From positions 42,444 through 106,443 of the forward strand of contig NZ_CAMVTE010000003.1 in assembly GCF_947170395.1 (NCBI RefSeq): a stretch of DNA of 64,000 bases, written 5' to 3'. A program made the translations under genes and the position numbers. The stretch's first letter is position 1; each line of letters starts with the position of its first letter. Source of the DNA: an uncultured Methanobrevibacter sp. (GTDB lineage: Archaea > Methanobacteriota > Methanobacteria > Methanobacteriales > Methanobacteriaceae). The notes under the pieces were generated by a model that saw only the letters and a list, made by a program, of their open reading frames with translations, had not been told where the DNA came from and ran no database searches. Positions 45,191-54,441 of this stretch are shown here, piece after piece.

Positions 45191-45847
45191 CTATTTGTTT
45201 GGAAGAGTCCTGTCTGAGGGCAACAGTCCGAAATTCTGATAGTAATGGGCCTTATACTCAATGAACGGGAATCTCATTCCGCTGACACCATATTTCGGAT
45301 TGAAACCGAAAAGATTAATGTAATCTCCTAAATCATCCCTTTCATCTTTCATTGCCAAAGTCAAATCATACAGTGCCTTCGTATCGTCTATTGCCCTGTG
45401 AAAATTAACTGTTTTTAACTCATAATGATTAACGCCGTCAATCAGTTTGTGAGGATAGGTCTTTCTGTCCTTTAAAACTGTCATGGTGTCAAGCCAGTCC
45501 ACGTTCCTTACAATGTCAAAGGCGTCATCGGGAAAATGCCTGCTCAAGAGATGGAAAACGAATGACAAATCAAACTGCGTGTTGTGGGCAACCATCAAAG
45601 TGCCCGGAGTGAGCCTTTCTTTAATGTGGACGGCAACTCCCTCCTCTTTCAGGCCATCTTTTCTCAGCATGTCATTTGTAATTCCGGTAAGTTTGGTGAT
45701 TTTTGGTGAAATGGGCCCTATGTTTACGAATTCATCGTAATCATCAACAATCACGCCATCTTCAACAGTCAGCATTGCTAGCTCGATTATTTTACAGTCC
45801 CTACAATCCAGACCACTTGTTTCAGTATCAAAATATATAACTCTAAT
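45191..45847 (-). CDS. DnaQ-like 3'-5' exonuclease with apparent ATT start codon
   Basis: The DEDDh exonuclease motif I, FDTETSGLD, lies upstream of the first ATG (45775) and in the same open frame. The only start giving this motif a proper N-terminus is ATT at 45845-45847 (reading I/M-RVIYFDTET), preceded at 8 bases by a strong GGGAGG ribosome binding sequence. Further motifs are VAHNTQFDLSFVF (motif II) and FHRAIDDTKALYDL (motif III, H-x4-D). The product would have 218 residues. Proofreading or RNase T-like trimming is possible. Confidence 0.8.
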   Translation of the reverse strand: MRVIYFDTETSGLDCRDCKIIELAMLTVEDGVIVDDYDEFVNIGPISPKITKLTGITNDMLRKDGLKEEGVAVHIKERLTPGTLMVAHNTQFDLSFVFHLLSRHFPDDAFDIVRNVDWLDTMTVLKDRKTYPHKLIDGVNHYELKTVNFHRAIDDTKALYDLTLAMKDERDDLGDYINLFGFNPKYGVSGMRFPFIEYKAHYYQNFGLLPSDRTLPNK

Positions 45848-45958
45848 GTTAAAATCCTCCCTACAATAAAATTATATATGTAATACAACATTAAAAAATT
45901 AATTCTATATACTTGAAGCAACAATATTATTAGTGATTAGTCAATACGAGGGATAAAT

Positions 45959-47233
45959 TTGACTCAAAAAAGTGAAGCTCAAAAAGGCAACATCACTCCT
46001 GAAATGGAATATGTTGCAGAATATGAAAATATAGATGTAAATAAATTAGCCAAACTGATTGATAAGGGACTGGTTGTAATTCCCAAAAATATCAACGGAC
46101 ACTCAAAACCATGCGGAATAGGTGAAGGACTGAAGACAAAAATCAATGCAAACATAGGTTCATCATCCAAAATAGATGACATTGACCTTGAAATCAACAA
46201 GGCAAAACTGGCCCAGGAATACGGTGCCGACGCACTGATGGACCTCTCTACAGGTTCCGATTTGAAGCTTTTCAGGCAGAAGATTATGGATGCAGTTGAC
46301 ATATGCATCGGAACCGTGCCGATTTATGAAGCGGGAGTGGTAACCCTTTCCAAAAACAGGGAAATCATTGACATGGACCCTGACGACATATTCAAAGCCA
46401 TTGAAAACCAGGCAAAGGAAGGAGTGGACTTCATGACACTCCACTGCGGAATAACAAAGGATCTGGTCCAAAAACTTAAAGCAGCAAACAGGATGATGGG
46501 AATTGTAAGCCGTGGAGGAACATTCATGGCATCCTGGATAAACCACAACGACCAGGAAAACCCATTATATGAAAATTACGATTACCTTTTAGAGTTATCT
46601 TACGAATACGACATTACACTATCTCTGGGAGACGGCCTTAGGCCTGGATGCCTTGCAGATGCAAGCGATATCCCTCAAATTCAGGAACTGGTAAATCTTG
46701 GAGGACTTGTTAAAAGGGCACAGGACGCCAATGTTCAGGTAATGGTTGAAGGGCCGGGACACATGCCTTTAAACCAAATCAGGGCAAACATGGAAATTCA
46801 AAAGACAATATGCCACGGAGCTCCATTCTATGTCTTGGGACCTCTCGTAACCGACATTGCCCCTGGATACGACCACATTACAGGAGCCATCGGAGGAGCG
46901 ATAGCGGCAACCGCAGGAGCCAATTTCCTATGCTACGTAACACCTGCAGAACATTTATCACTGCCTAGCTTGGAAGACGTTAAGGAAGGAGTTATCGCAT
47001 CCAAAATTGCTGCTGAAGCGGCTGATGTTGCAAAAGGTCTTGACAGCGCATGGACCCGTGAAAAGGCAATGGCAAAGGCCAGAAGGGATTTTGATTGGGA
47101 GGCCCAATTCGACTTGGCTTTGGACAAATCAAAACCTAGAAAATACAGGGACAAATGCGAACTGGATGACAATGAAATGTGCGCGATGTGCGGAGAATAT
47201 TGTGCAGTCAAAATAGCCAAAGGAGAATTCTAA
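45959..47233 (+). CDS. thiC: Phosphomethylpyrimidine synthase ThiC
   Basis: A 424-residue ThiC. The core carries MVEGPGHMPLNQI and YVLGPLVTDIAPGYDHITGA, and the C-terminus the radical-SAM cluster motif C-x2-C-x4-C in MCAMCGEYCAV. It converts aminoimidazole ribotide to the thiamine pyrimidine. The start is TTG at 45959, supported by GAGGGAT seven bases upstream; no ATG is suitably placed. I see no TPP riboswitch in the 110-bp leader. The length matches short archaeal ThiC. Confidence 0.95.
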   Translation: MTQKSEAQKGNITPEMEYVAEYENIDVNKLAKLIDKGLVVIPKNINGHSKPCGIGEGLKTKINANIGSSSKIDDIDLEINKAKLAQEYGADALMDLSTGSDLKLFRQKIMDAVDICIGTVPIYEAGVVTLSKNREIIDMDPDDIFKAIENQAKEGVDFMTLHCGITKDLVQKLKAANRMMGIVSRGGTFMASWINHNDQENPLYENYDYLLELSYEYDITLSLGDGLRPGCLADASDIPQIQELVNLGGLVKRAQDANVQVMVEGPGHMPLNQIRANMEIQKTICHGAPFYVLGPLVTDIAPGYDHITGAIGGAIAATAGANFLCYVTPAEHLSLPSLEDVKEGVIASKIAAEAADVAKGLDSAWTREKAMAKARRDFDWEAQFDLALDKSKPRKYRDKCELDDNEMCAMCGEYCAVKIAKGEF

Positions 47234-48891
47234 TGAAATATCAGGAATTGGTAGACGTCTATTCCGCTCTCGAAGCGACTACAAAAAGACTTGAAAAAAC
47301 TGAAATCATATCCGAATTTCTTAAAAAACTGGACTCCGAAACCATTGAAAAGGTAGGACTGCTAATTTTAGGTGTCGTATTTCCTGCATGGAGCTCAGAA
47401 GAGATAGGAATTGGCGGAAAACTTGTGGAAAGGGCAGTGGCCGAAGCCGTCGGAACAACACAGGCAAATGTCGAGGACGCAGTTCGTGACGAGGGAGACA
47501 TAGGTCTTGCATGCATCAAGCTATATGCCAAAAAATCCCAGATGACATTCTTCTCACAGCCCTTGACAATCGATTTCGTATTCAACAGCCTGCGAAAACT
47601 GTCCCAGATTTCAGGATCACGTTCGACAAACCGTAAAATAGCAATCATTTTGGAGTTATTGTCACAGGCAAGCGCAACCGAAGCCAAATATCTCACCCGT
47701 ACAATCACAGAGGAATTAAGGATTGGTGTCGGTGACGGCGTTGTAAGGGATGCAATCGCCCAGGCATTCAATATTGACAAGAAGGTGGTTGAAAGGGCGC
47801 AGATGCTTACCAATGACTTTTCTGTTGTTGCAAGAACAGCTAAGGACGAAGGTGCCGCAGGTCTTGAAAAGCTTAACCTGACCCCCGGAACCCCAGTCAA
47901 ACCTATGCTGGCTCAGCTTGCACCGCCTTTGGATGAAATCATACCTGAAATGGGTTGTGCAATATGTGAGACAAAATATGACGGAATCAGACTTCAGGTT
48001 CACAGAAACGGCGATGAAATCAAGATTTTCACACGAAGACTTGAAAACATCACCCATGCCCTTCCGGAAATCGTGGAACTGTTCAACGAATACCTGCCCC
48101 ATGAAGACTACATCGTTGAAGGGGAAGTAATAGCTACAAGGGACGGGAAACCTCTGCCATTCCAGAATATCCTCCACAGAGTCAGAAGAAAGCACAATGT
48201 CGAAGAGGCAATGGAAAACGTCCCATTGAAACTGTTCCTTTTTGATGTGCTCTACTATAAGGTTCCGATGATTGACGAGCCCCTCTCAAAAAGGCGTAAA
48301 ATACTGGAGGAAATCGTCGACACTTCAGTTGACGAGATGAATCTCAGTACCATGAGAGTGGGAAACGAAAACAACATCGACGAGCTTCAGGAACTGTTTG
48401 AAACATCAATTGAAGGCGGCCATGAGGGCATAATGATTAAGGACTGCAAGGAACCCTATATTCCTGGACTTAGAGGTAAAAAGATGCTTAAATACAAGGC
48501 AGAACCTGAGACACTGGACATGGTCATCGTTGGCGGAACATACGGTATCGGAAAGAGAGGCGATTTCGTCGGATCATATCTTGTAGCACTCAGGGATGAA
48601 AACGATGATTTTAAAACCGTTGCATATGCTGCAACAGGCCTTGACGATGCCACACTGGAATATCTTACCGGCAAGATGAAGGAACTTGAAATTTCAACAA
48701 AAGGCCGTGAAATAAAGGTCGAACCGAAGATAGTTCTGGAAATTGCATTTTCAGAAATCGTCGAATCACCGGAATATGAAACCGGCTACTCCCTGAGGTT
48801 TCCTGTCGTTAAAAACATAAGAAAGGACAAAAGCCCTATGGATGCCGATACGGTTGAAAGATTAATTTCCATGTACAACACTGGAAATTAA
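47233..48891 (+). CDS. lig: ATP-dependent DNA ligase
   Basis: A 552-residue archaeal ligase I-type enzyme. The N-terminal DNA-binding domain is followed by the nucleotidyl motif I, CETKYDGIRLQVHR, with the adenylated lysine at about residue 250, motif III-like FTRRLENIT, motif IV YIVEGEVIA and motif V EGIMIKDCKEPY...LKYK, then an OB-fold. Its ATG overlaps the thiC stop by one base, so the two are co-transcribed. It joins Okazaki fragments. Confidence 0.96.
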   Translation: MKYQELVDVYSALEATTKRLEKTEIISEFLKKLDSETIEKVGLLILGVVFPAWSSEEIGIGGKLVERAVAEAVGTTQANVEDAVRDEGDIGLACIKLYAKKSQMTFFSQPLTIDFVFNSLRKLSQISGSRSTNRKIAIILELLSQASATEAKYLTRTITEELRIGVGDGVVRDAIAQAFNIDKKVVERAQMLTNDFSVVARTAKDEGAAGLEKLNLTPGTPVKPMLAQLAPPLDEIIPEMGCAICETKYDGIRLQVHRNGDEIKIFTRRLENITHALPEIVELFNEYLPHEDYIVEGEVIATRDGKPLPFQNILHRVRRKHNVEEAMENVPLKLFLFDVLYYKVPMIDEPLSKRRKILEEIVDTSVDEMNLSTMRVGNENNIDELQELFETSIEGGHEGIMIKDCKEPYIPGLRGKKMLKYKAEPETLDMVIVGGTYGIGKRGDFVGSYLVALRDENDDFKTVAYAATGLDDATLEYLTGKMKELEISTKGREIKVEPKIVLEIAFSEIVESPEYETGYSLRFPVVKNIRKDKSPMDADTVERLISMYNTGN

Positions 48892-49004
48892 TTCAATTTC
48901 CTCACATACATTATACCATTACCGCACAATATTTTAAGGATGAATCTAATTGACAAACTGAAATCCTATCGGCTATTTTTACCAGTTCAACCAACACAAA
49001 AACC

Positions 49005-49400
49005 ATGGAAATTACAGATGACAAATTACTTAGAATAGCTTTGATAACATCGCTTATCGGAATTATCGGACTGATAATATTTACACCGACAATTGAAGTT
49101 AAAAAAGTTGAGATTAAAGACATTTCAAGAGGAATGATTGACGAGGAAGTCCGAATTGACTGCGTCATAACAGATATAGCCCAATCATCATCCAAAAGCA
49201 GTTATTTTTTAACGATAAATGACGGCACCGGACAGATGCAGCTGATAATATTTGAAAGCCAGGCAGCAGAAATACAGTCGAACAATATGGACATCGATGA
49301 GTTCAAAAACAAAAGGGTCGAGGTTACAGGCAAAATAACCGAATACAAATCGGATTTGGAAATAATATTATCCGGTGGAGACAGCCTGAAAATCAAATAG
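49005..49400 (+). CDS. Membrane-anchored OB-fold nucleic-acid-binding protein
   Basis: A 131-residue protein with one N-terminal membrane helix (about residues 10-28, IALITSLIGIIGLIIFTPTI) followed by an OB-fold (RIDCVITDIAQSSSKSSYFL, TINDGTGQMQLIIFE, KRVEVTGKITEYKSDLEII). The fold resembles the N-terminal domain of exonuclease VII large subunit and other tRNA/DNA-binding OB proteins. An anchored single OB domain is unusual. The gene is not overlapped by its neighbours. Its function is unknown. Confidence 0.7.
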   Translation: MEITDDKLLRIALITSLIGIIGLIIFTPTIEVKKVEIKDISRGMIDEEVRIDCVITDIAQSSSKSSYFLTINDGTGQMQLIIFESQAAEIQSNNMDIDEFKNKRVEVTGKITEYKSDLEIILSGGDSLKIK

Positions 49401-49457
49401 TTATTTATTATTTGAAATTCAAAAATAATAATGATTAACTTAATAGGAAATTAAAAC

Positions 49458-50822
49458 ATGTCTGATAAAAAACGATTATTTGGAACTTTTGGAGTCAGAA
49501 GAACTGCAAATGACGTTTTGACTCCTGAGTTCGCATCAAGACTTGCAGCCTGTTACGGTACTCAAATTCAGGGAACCGTAGCTGTCGGAGGAGATACAAG
49601 AACATCAACACCAATGTTAAAGGAAGCCGTTAAGGCAGGACTTTTATCAAGCGGATGTGACGTAGTGGATTTGGGAATCCTACCTACACCTGGAGTCCAA
49701 TATGCTGTTCGCAAATATTATGATGGCGGAGTGATGATTACCGCTTCACACAACCCTCCAAAATATAACGGACTTAAATTTTTAGATGAATTCGGTATCG
49801 GAATACCTGACGAAATGGACATTGCAATCGAAAAACTGTACTTTGATGAAGAACCTAAAAGGGCGCACTGGTCCGAAATCGGTCAGATATATCACAATGA
49901 CAAAATAATCGACGAATATGTCGATGAGGCAATATCAAAAGTCGACGCCGAAGCAATCCGTAACGCCAAACTGAAAGTGGTCGTCGACTGCGGAAGCGGA
50001 GCGGGATGTTATACCGCACCTTATCTGATTAGAAAACTCGGATGTGAAGTGACTACCCTGAACTCACAGGCAGACGGATTTTTCCCAGGCCGTGACCCGG
50101 AACCTATTGAAGAAAACCTTCAGGAACTCATCAGCGTCGTTAAGGAACTGAATGCAGACATCGGCCTTGCACATGACGGTGATGCGGACAGGACCATCTG
50201 CATTGACGAGAAAGGAAACTTCGTTTTGGGAGACAAGACTTTCACACTTGTCGAAAAGCAAATGCTTAAGGAAAATGACGGCGGAATCGTTGTCACCACA
50301 GTTGCAACTTCCCAGGCAATTTATGATGTGGCTGAAGAGTACAACGGAGAAGTCATAGCTACTGCCGTTGGAGATTTGCTTGTTGCACGTAAGTTAAAAG
50401 ATGAAGACGGACTGTTTGGTGGTGAAGAAAACGGAGGACTCATTTTCCCTGACTTCGTTTACGGAAGAGATGCAGTAATGACCGTTGCAAAAATCCTTGA
50501 AATCGTTGCAAAAGAGAAAAAACCTCTATCCGAACTTGTAGCCGAGCTTCCGGTTTATTATGCAAGCAAAATGAAAATCGAATGTCCCGACGATCAAAAG
50601 GAATTCGTCATGGACAGCATTGCAAAAGAAATTAAGGAAACAACTGACTTTGAACTTGACCTTACAGACGGCGTTAAAATCCTAAAAGATGACGGGTGGG
50701 TAATTGTCAGACCATCCGGAACCGAACCGATCTTCAGATGCTTTGCCGAGTCAGACTCACAAAAGAAAGCTGATGAAATGACCGATTGGGGAATAAGTTT
50801 AATCAAAAAATACAAACAGTAA
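49458..50822 (+). CDS. glmM: Phosphoglucosamine mutase GlmM-type
   Basis: A 454-residue alpha-D-phosphohexomutase. It begins LFGTFGVRRTANDVLTPEF, with the phosphoserine loop TASHNPPKYNG, the magnesium loop DGDADR and the sugar-binding GEENGG plus the C-terminal phosphate loop RPSGTEPIFRC. It interconverts glucosamine-6- and -1-phosphate for UDP-GlcNAc. A second mutase gene lies at 57431-58768, and a GlmU-like gene between. The GEENGG loop supports GlmM rather than phosphomannomutase use. Confidence 0.9.
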   Translation: MSDKKRLFGTFGVRRTANDVLTPEFASRLAACYGTQIQGTVAVGGDTRTSTPMLKEAVKAGLLSSGCDVVDLGILPTPGVQYAVRKYYDGGVMITASHNPPKYNGLKFLDEFGIGIPDEMDIAIEKLYFDEEPKRAHWSEIGQIYHNDKIIDEYVDEAISKVDAEAIRNAKLKVVVDCGSGAGCYTAPYLIRKLGCEVTTLNSQADGFFPGRDPEPIEENLQELISVVKELNADIGLAHDGDADRTICIDEKGNFVLGDKTFTLVEKQMLKENDGGIVVTTVATSQAIYDVAEEYNGEVIATAVGDLLVARKLKDEDGLFGGEENGGLIFPDFVYGRDAVMTVAKILEIVAKEKKPLSELVAELPVYYASKMKIECPDDQKEFVMDSIAKEIKETTDFELDLTDGVKILKDDGWVIVRPSGTEPIFRCFAESDSQKKADEMTDWGISLIKKYKQ

Positions 50823-50837
50823 ACCATCACTGATTTT

Positions 50838-50870
50838 GTTTTAATTATATCGCTTCAAGATATAATTAAA
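50838..50870. terminator. 13-bp stem-loop between convergent genes
   Basis: A perfect 13-bp AT-rich stem (50838-50850 with 50858-50870) with a 7-base loop separates glmM from the convergent TPR gene. Flanking T- and A-rich runs suit termination in both directions. Confidence 0.55.
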
Positions 50871-50977
50871 ATAAAACCTACCTTAAAAAAATATAATTAA
50901 ATCATAGCTAATTTTAAAATAAAACACTGTAGTGATAAAACCAACAATATTGGATTCGGCCATCTACATAGAAATGC

Positions 50978-52114
50978 CTAAAAGTTTTCCAAACACTCTT
51001 CTTTTAGGAAAAATGCATCTTCATTATCAGGATTTCTAAGCAATACCTTGTTGAAACTGTCAACGGCCTCTTCAAATTTGCCCAATTCCATCAGTACAAC
51101 ACCCTTATTCAAAAGAAAGTCAATGTTATGTTTTTCAAGCGCAATAGCCTTGTTAAAGCAATCCAAAGCCTCATCGAATTTGCCCAAATCAATGTATGCA
51201 TTACCCATCCTGTTGATTGCACTTGCATCCATTTCAGAATCATCCAGACACACTTCAACGGCCTTGTCGAATGATTGAATGGCTTCCTCAAGCATTCCCA
51301 TGTCTGTGAGAAGATTTCCCCTTGCATTCCATACCTCAGGGTTTTCCCCGTCAATTACAATCAACTTGTCATAAACCCTCAATGCCGCATCATATCTGCC
51401 AAGCATTTCCAGGATGAATCCTCTCCAGTATAAAACAATAGGGCTGCTCGGACGGTAATTGTATGCAATTGTGCTTGCCTTGTAGGCCTCTTCGATTCTG
51501 CCCGCATTCAAAAGTGCAATCGCCTTGTTGTTCAGGATGTATTCATTGTCAGGCTCGAATTCCAATGCCTTGTCATAACATCCTATGGCATCGTCAAACT
51601 TGCCCAGCCTTGAGAGGTTGTCGCCCTGCTTGTTTAGAAGGTAAACGTCATCAGGGTCAAGTCTCAGTGCCGCTTCATAGCACATTGTGGACTTGTCGAA
51701 CTTGCCGCTGTCAAAAAGAATATCCGCCCGTTTGGTAATCATTGCCTTTTCATCGATTTTATCGCCTTTCCACTCATCGATGTCAAGCTTTTCAAAATAA
51801 ATTATCTGGAACTCTTCAGAATCGGCAATCTGACCGCCGTACATCTTCTTGAATTCCCTCAGCATATCATAGGAGTCCTTGAAGCCTTCCTGCACCGCCA
51901 GTTCATCATTGTCCTTGATGTCAACAAATGAAATGTTTTCAACATCAGTAACCAGTGCCTCAAAGATTTTCATTTTTTCCTTTGAAACCAGATTCCAATA
52001 GCAGTAAAGTCTGTCTCCCTTTTTAAGTGGAGTCTTCCATGCTTTACGGATTGTTCTGGTTTTTTTACCGGTGATTACATCAATATCATTACTTGAAAAT
52101 GATAAAATAGGCAT
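50978..52114 (-). CDS. ASCH-like domain fused to TPR repeats
   Basis: Residues about 1-115 look like an ASCH domain: FSSNDIDVITGKKTRTIRKA then KTPLKKGDRLYCYW, resembling RNA-binding or nuclease-related ASCH proteins. From about residue 125 on, seven or so tetratricopeptide repeats follow (for instance ALRLDPDDVYLLNKQGDNLS, ALEFEPDNEYILNNKAIALL). The combination is rare in my experience. It would be a scaffold that binds RNA or a nucleotide at its N-terminus. It lies 18 bp after the NrdG-like gene in the same direction. Confidence 0.72.
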   Translation of the reverse strand: MPILSFSSNDIDVITGKKTRTIRKAWKTPLKKGDRLYCYWNLVSKEKMKIFEALVTDVENISFVDIKDNDELAVQEGFKDSYDMLREFKKMYGGQIADSEEFQIIYFEKLDIDEWKGDKIDEKAMITKRADILFDSGKFDKSTMCYEAALRLDPDDVYLLNKQGDNLSRLGKFDDAIGCYDKALEFEPDNEYILNNKAIALLNAGRIEEAYKASTIAYNYRPSSPIVLYWRGFILEMLGRYDAALRVYDKLIVIDGENPEVWNARGNLLTDMGMLEEAIQSFDKAVEVCLDDSEMDASAINRMGNAYIDLGKFDEALDCFNKAIALEKHNIDFLLNKGVVLMELGKFEEAVDSFNKVLLRNPDNEDAFFLKEECLENF

Positions 52115-52132
52115 TTCAACTCCTCCTTAAAT

Positions 52133-52843
52133 TTATTCTATTAATCTTTCACCAAATTCTCCGGACTTGACCTTGATTTGGCCTTTGAAGTAAGGTTTGA
52201 TTTCACGTGCAAGCTTTTCGAGATCATGAGGATTTGGAACCTCAACCTTTTCAAGGGCAGGATCCAGAACATTCTTGTTTCTGAACTGCTGAATTGTATA
52301 GATATCCGCTTCAATTTCATCCGCCAGGTTTATGATGTCCTTTTTGGTGTGCAGCGTAGGAACATATGTTGTTCTGATTTCAAGATGAACATTCTCATCG
52401 GCATTGATAAGTTCCATTGATTTTTTAACCTGAAATCCCACATTTGAACCTGTAATCTTTCTGTATTTTGAAAATACTGTCTTTACATCAAGTGAAACAA
52501 AATCCAGAAGCTTCAAATCAAGAAGCTTTTTAATCTTATCCGGATATATTCCGCTGGTGTCAAGCTTTGTCTTCAAACCTATTTGGCGAACATAAGTAAA
52601 TATCTCAATCAGCGCATCAAGCTGAAGCAACGGTTCTCCACCGGAAATTACAATGGCATCCAAAAAATCGGCTGAAGAGTCAATTTCACTTTTAATTTCT
52701 TCAAAGGATTTTTCTGTCTTGTCATCCAGAAGTTCCACATTGTGGCAATATCTGCATGTCAGAGGACATCCTGACATGAAAAGAACCAGTGACATGTTTC
52801 CATGAAATTCAACAGAAGATATTACAGATCCGCCAACATACAT
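52133..52843 (-). CDS. Anaerobic ribonucleotide reductase activating enzyme (NrdG-like)
   Basis: A 236-residue radical-SAM protein. The cluster motif is CPLTCRYCHN at about residues 30-39, with the GGEPLL motif at about 70 and later segment LEIRTTYVPTLHTKKD. This matches the archaeal activase group (TIGR02495 type) that generates the glycyl radical of class III ribonucleotide reductase. No nrdD gene is nearby. It directly abuts hisC upstream. Other radical-SAM activase substrates are possible. Confidence 0.82.
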   Translation of the reverse strand: MYVGGSVISSVEFHGNMSLVLFMSGCPLTCRYCHNVELLDDKTEKSFEEIKSEIDSSADFLDAIVISGGEPLLQLDALIEIFTYVRQIGLKTKLDTSGIYPDKIKKLLDLKLLDFVSLDVKTVFSKYRKITGSNVGFQVKKSMELINADENVHLEIRTTYVPTLHTKKDIINLADEIEADIYTIQQFRNKNVLDPALEKVEVPNPHDLEKLAREIKPYFKGQIKVKSGEFGERLIE

Positions 52844-53947
52844 TTAACTTAAAACCTCATTAATGATTTCAATAAATTTCCTGTCCTCATCCAGAGTGCA
52901 GATGCTTATCCTTATCCAATATTCATCCAAACCCTTGAATGAAGTGCAGTCCCTGACAATTATTCCCTTTTTCATAAGCTCCAAAGCCAACTCGGATGCT
53001 GTAAAACCAGTATTTCTAACATCAATCAGCATGAAATTGGATTTGGAAGGGAACACATGCAATGAATCTATTTTAGATAGCTCATCATACAGGTACTGTC
53101 TTGATTCTATTCCCTTTTCAATTGAATCTTGAATGTATTGCTTGTCTCTAAAAGTATTAAGCGCAGCTACAAAGGACAGTCTTGTTAGTGAAAATACCGG
53201 TTTGATTCTGTGCATGTATTCAATAATCTGTTCGCATGCAAGACCGTAACCGATTCTCATGCCTGCAAGACCCAATACCTTGGACATTGTACGGATTATG
53301 AAGATGTTGTCAAATTCATTAATCAAATCCTTGTTTGTGAGCTCGGAATATTCAAAGTAAGCTTCATCGATGACTATTAGAATTTCAGGGTTTTTTGAAG
53401 CAATACGTCTTAATGTGTCCTTTTCAATCAGCGTGCCTGTCGGATTGTTCGGACTGCATAAAAAAATCATTTTGGTTTTCTCGCTTATCGCATCAAATAT
53501 AGAATCCAAATCAAGCTCGTTTTTATCCAAATCCCATCTTGCATACACCGGACGGGCGCCGTACTGCTGTAGGAGGTATTCATAGTACATGTATGACGGC
53601 AGAGGCACTATGAACTCATCGCCCTCGTCAATGAATGTCTTTGCCAGAACGTCAATAATTTCATCGGCACCGTCACCGCCGACAATGACCTGACTGTCCT
53701 CAACGCCGGAGTACAATGCCATTTCATGGACAAGTTCCTTCAGCTGGGATTCCGGGTATCTGTTAATTGATTTGATTTCCCTGCCTATGGCTTCCATTGC
53801 CTTTGGAGACGGACCCCAAGGGTTTTCATTTGACCCCAGTTTAATAATGTCATCCTTGTTTAAGTTGAATTCCTCGGCAATCTCGTCCTGAGACCTGCCG
53901 GGAACGTATGAATCCATTTCATCTACTATTTTTCTTGCTTTCATCAT
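52844..53947 (-). CDS. hisC: Histidinol-phosphate aminotransferase
   Basis: A 367-residue fold type I aminotransferase. HisC marks are [15 protein letters not shown] near the N-terminus, [18 protein letters not shown] and [17 protein letters not shown] with the PLP lysine. Reaction: imidazole acetol phosphate plus glutamate to histidinol phosphate. The start overlaps the stop of the carbonic-anhydrase-like gene in an ATGA junction; a second ATG lies one codon later. It is followed without spacing by the NrdG-like gene. Confidence 0.93.
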   Translation of the reverse strand: MMKARKIVDEMDSYVPGRSQDEIAEEFNLNKDDIIKLGSNENPWGPSPKAMEAIGREIKSINRYPESQLKELVHEMALYSGVEDSQVIVGGDGADEIIDVLAKTFIDEGDEFIVPLPSYMYYEYLLQQYGARPVYARWDLDKNELDLDSIFDAISEKTKMIFLCSPNNPTGTLIEKDTLRRIASKNPEILIVIDEAYFEYSELTNKDLINEFDNIFIIRTMSKVLGLAGMRIGYGLACEQIIEYMHRIKPVFSLTRLSFVAALNTFRDKQYIQDSIEKGIESRQYLYDELSKIDSLHVFPSKSNFMLIDVRNTGFTASELALELMKKGIIVRDCTSFKGLDEYWIRISICTLDEDRKFIEIINEVLS

Positions 53948-54429
53948 TCATCTTCCGCATATTGTTTAGAAAGTTTAACGTAATTGTCTGCGTTATCCTG
54001 AATAAGTTTTACCTGTTCATCACTGAGCTGCTTTACAGCCTTTGCCGGAACTCCCAAAATCAGACTGCCTTCGGGAAATTCCTTTCCTTCACTTACAACG
54101 GCTCCGGCACCGACAATTGAGTTTTTGGATATGTGTGCACCGTTTAGGACTGTTGCATTCATTCCAATCAAAACATTGTCATCCAATTTGCAGCCATGAA
54201 CAACCGCACCATGACCAACGGAAACGTTTTCACCAATTTCAACCGGAAAACCTTTTGTACAATGGACAACGCAATTGTCCTGAACATTTGAATTGTTTCC
54301 GATAGTGATTGAGTCAGTATCTCCCCTTATTACGGCACCGTGCCATATGGATACATCCTCGCCTAATTCAACATTTCCGAGTACTTGTGCACCTGGGCAT
54401 ATTATAACAGAGTCTTTTTTATTTTCCAT
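53944..54429 (-). CDS. Gamma-carbonic anhydrase-like hexapeptide protein
   Basis: A 161-residue left-handed beta-helix protein with hexapeptide repeats ([40 protein letters not shown]). The histidines in [17 protein letters not shown] match the three zinc ligands of gamma carbonic anhydrases. Its family members include Cam-like and YrdA-like proteins, so enzyme activity is not certain. It lies between the GlmU-like gene and hisC. Confidence 0.87.
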   Translation of the reverse strand: MENKKDSVIICPGAQVLGNVELGEDVSIWHGAVIRGDTDSITIGNNSNVQDNCVVHCTKGFPVEIGENVSVGHGAVVHGCKLDDNVLIGMNATVLNGAHISKNSIVGAGAVVSEGKEFPEGSLILGVPAKAVKQLSDEQVKLIQDNADNYVKLSKQYAEDE

Positions 54430-54441
54430 AATATCGCCAAT

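Noticed and set aside
45191..45775. Exonuclease gene starting at the first ATG
   Set aside because: That start removes the catalytic FDTET motif, which is readable in the same frame upstream behind a good ribosome binding site.
45848..45958. TPP riboswitch before thiC
   Set aside because: None of the conserved TPP-riboswitch blocks could be found, and the leader is too short and AT-rich.
48911..49195. Minus-strand frame overlapping the OB-fold gene
   Set aside because: It has no recognisable features, while the plus-strand gene gives a membrane helix plus an OB-fold.
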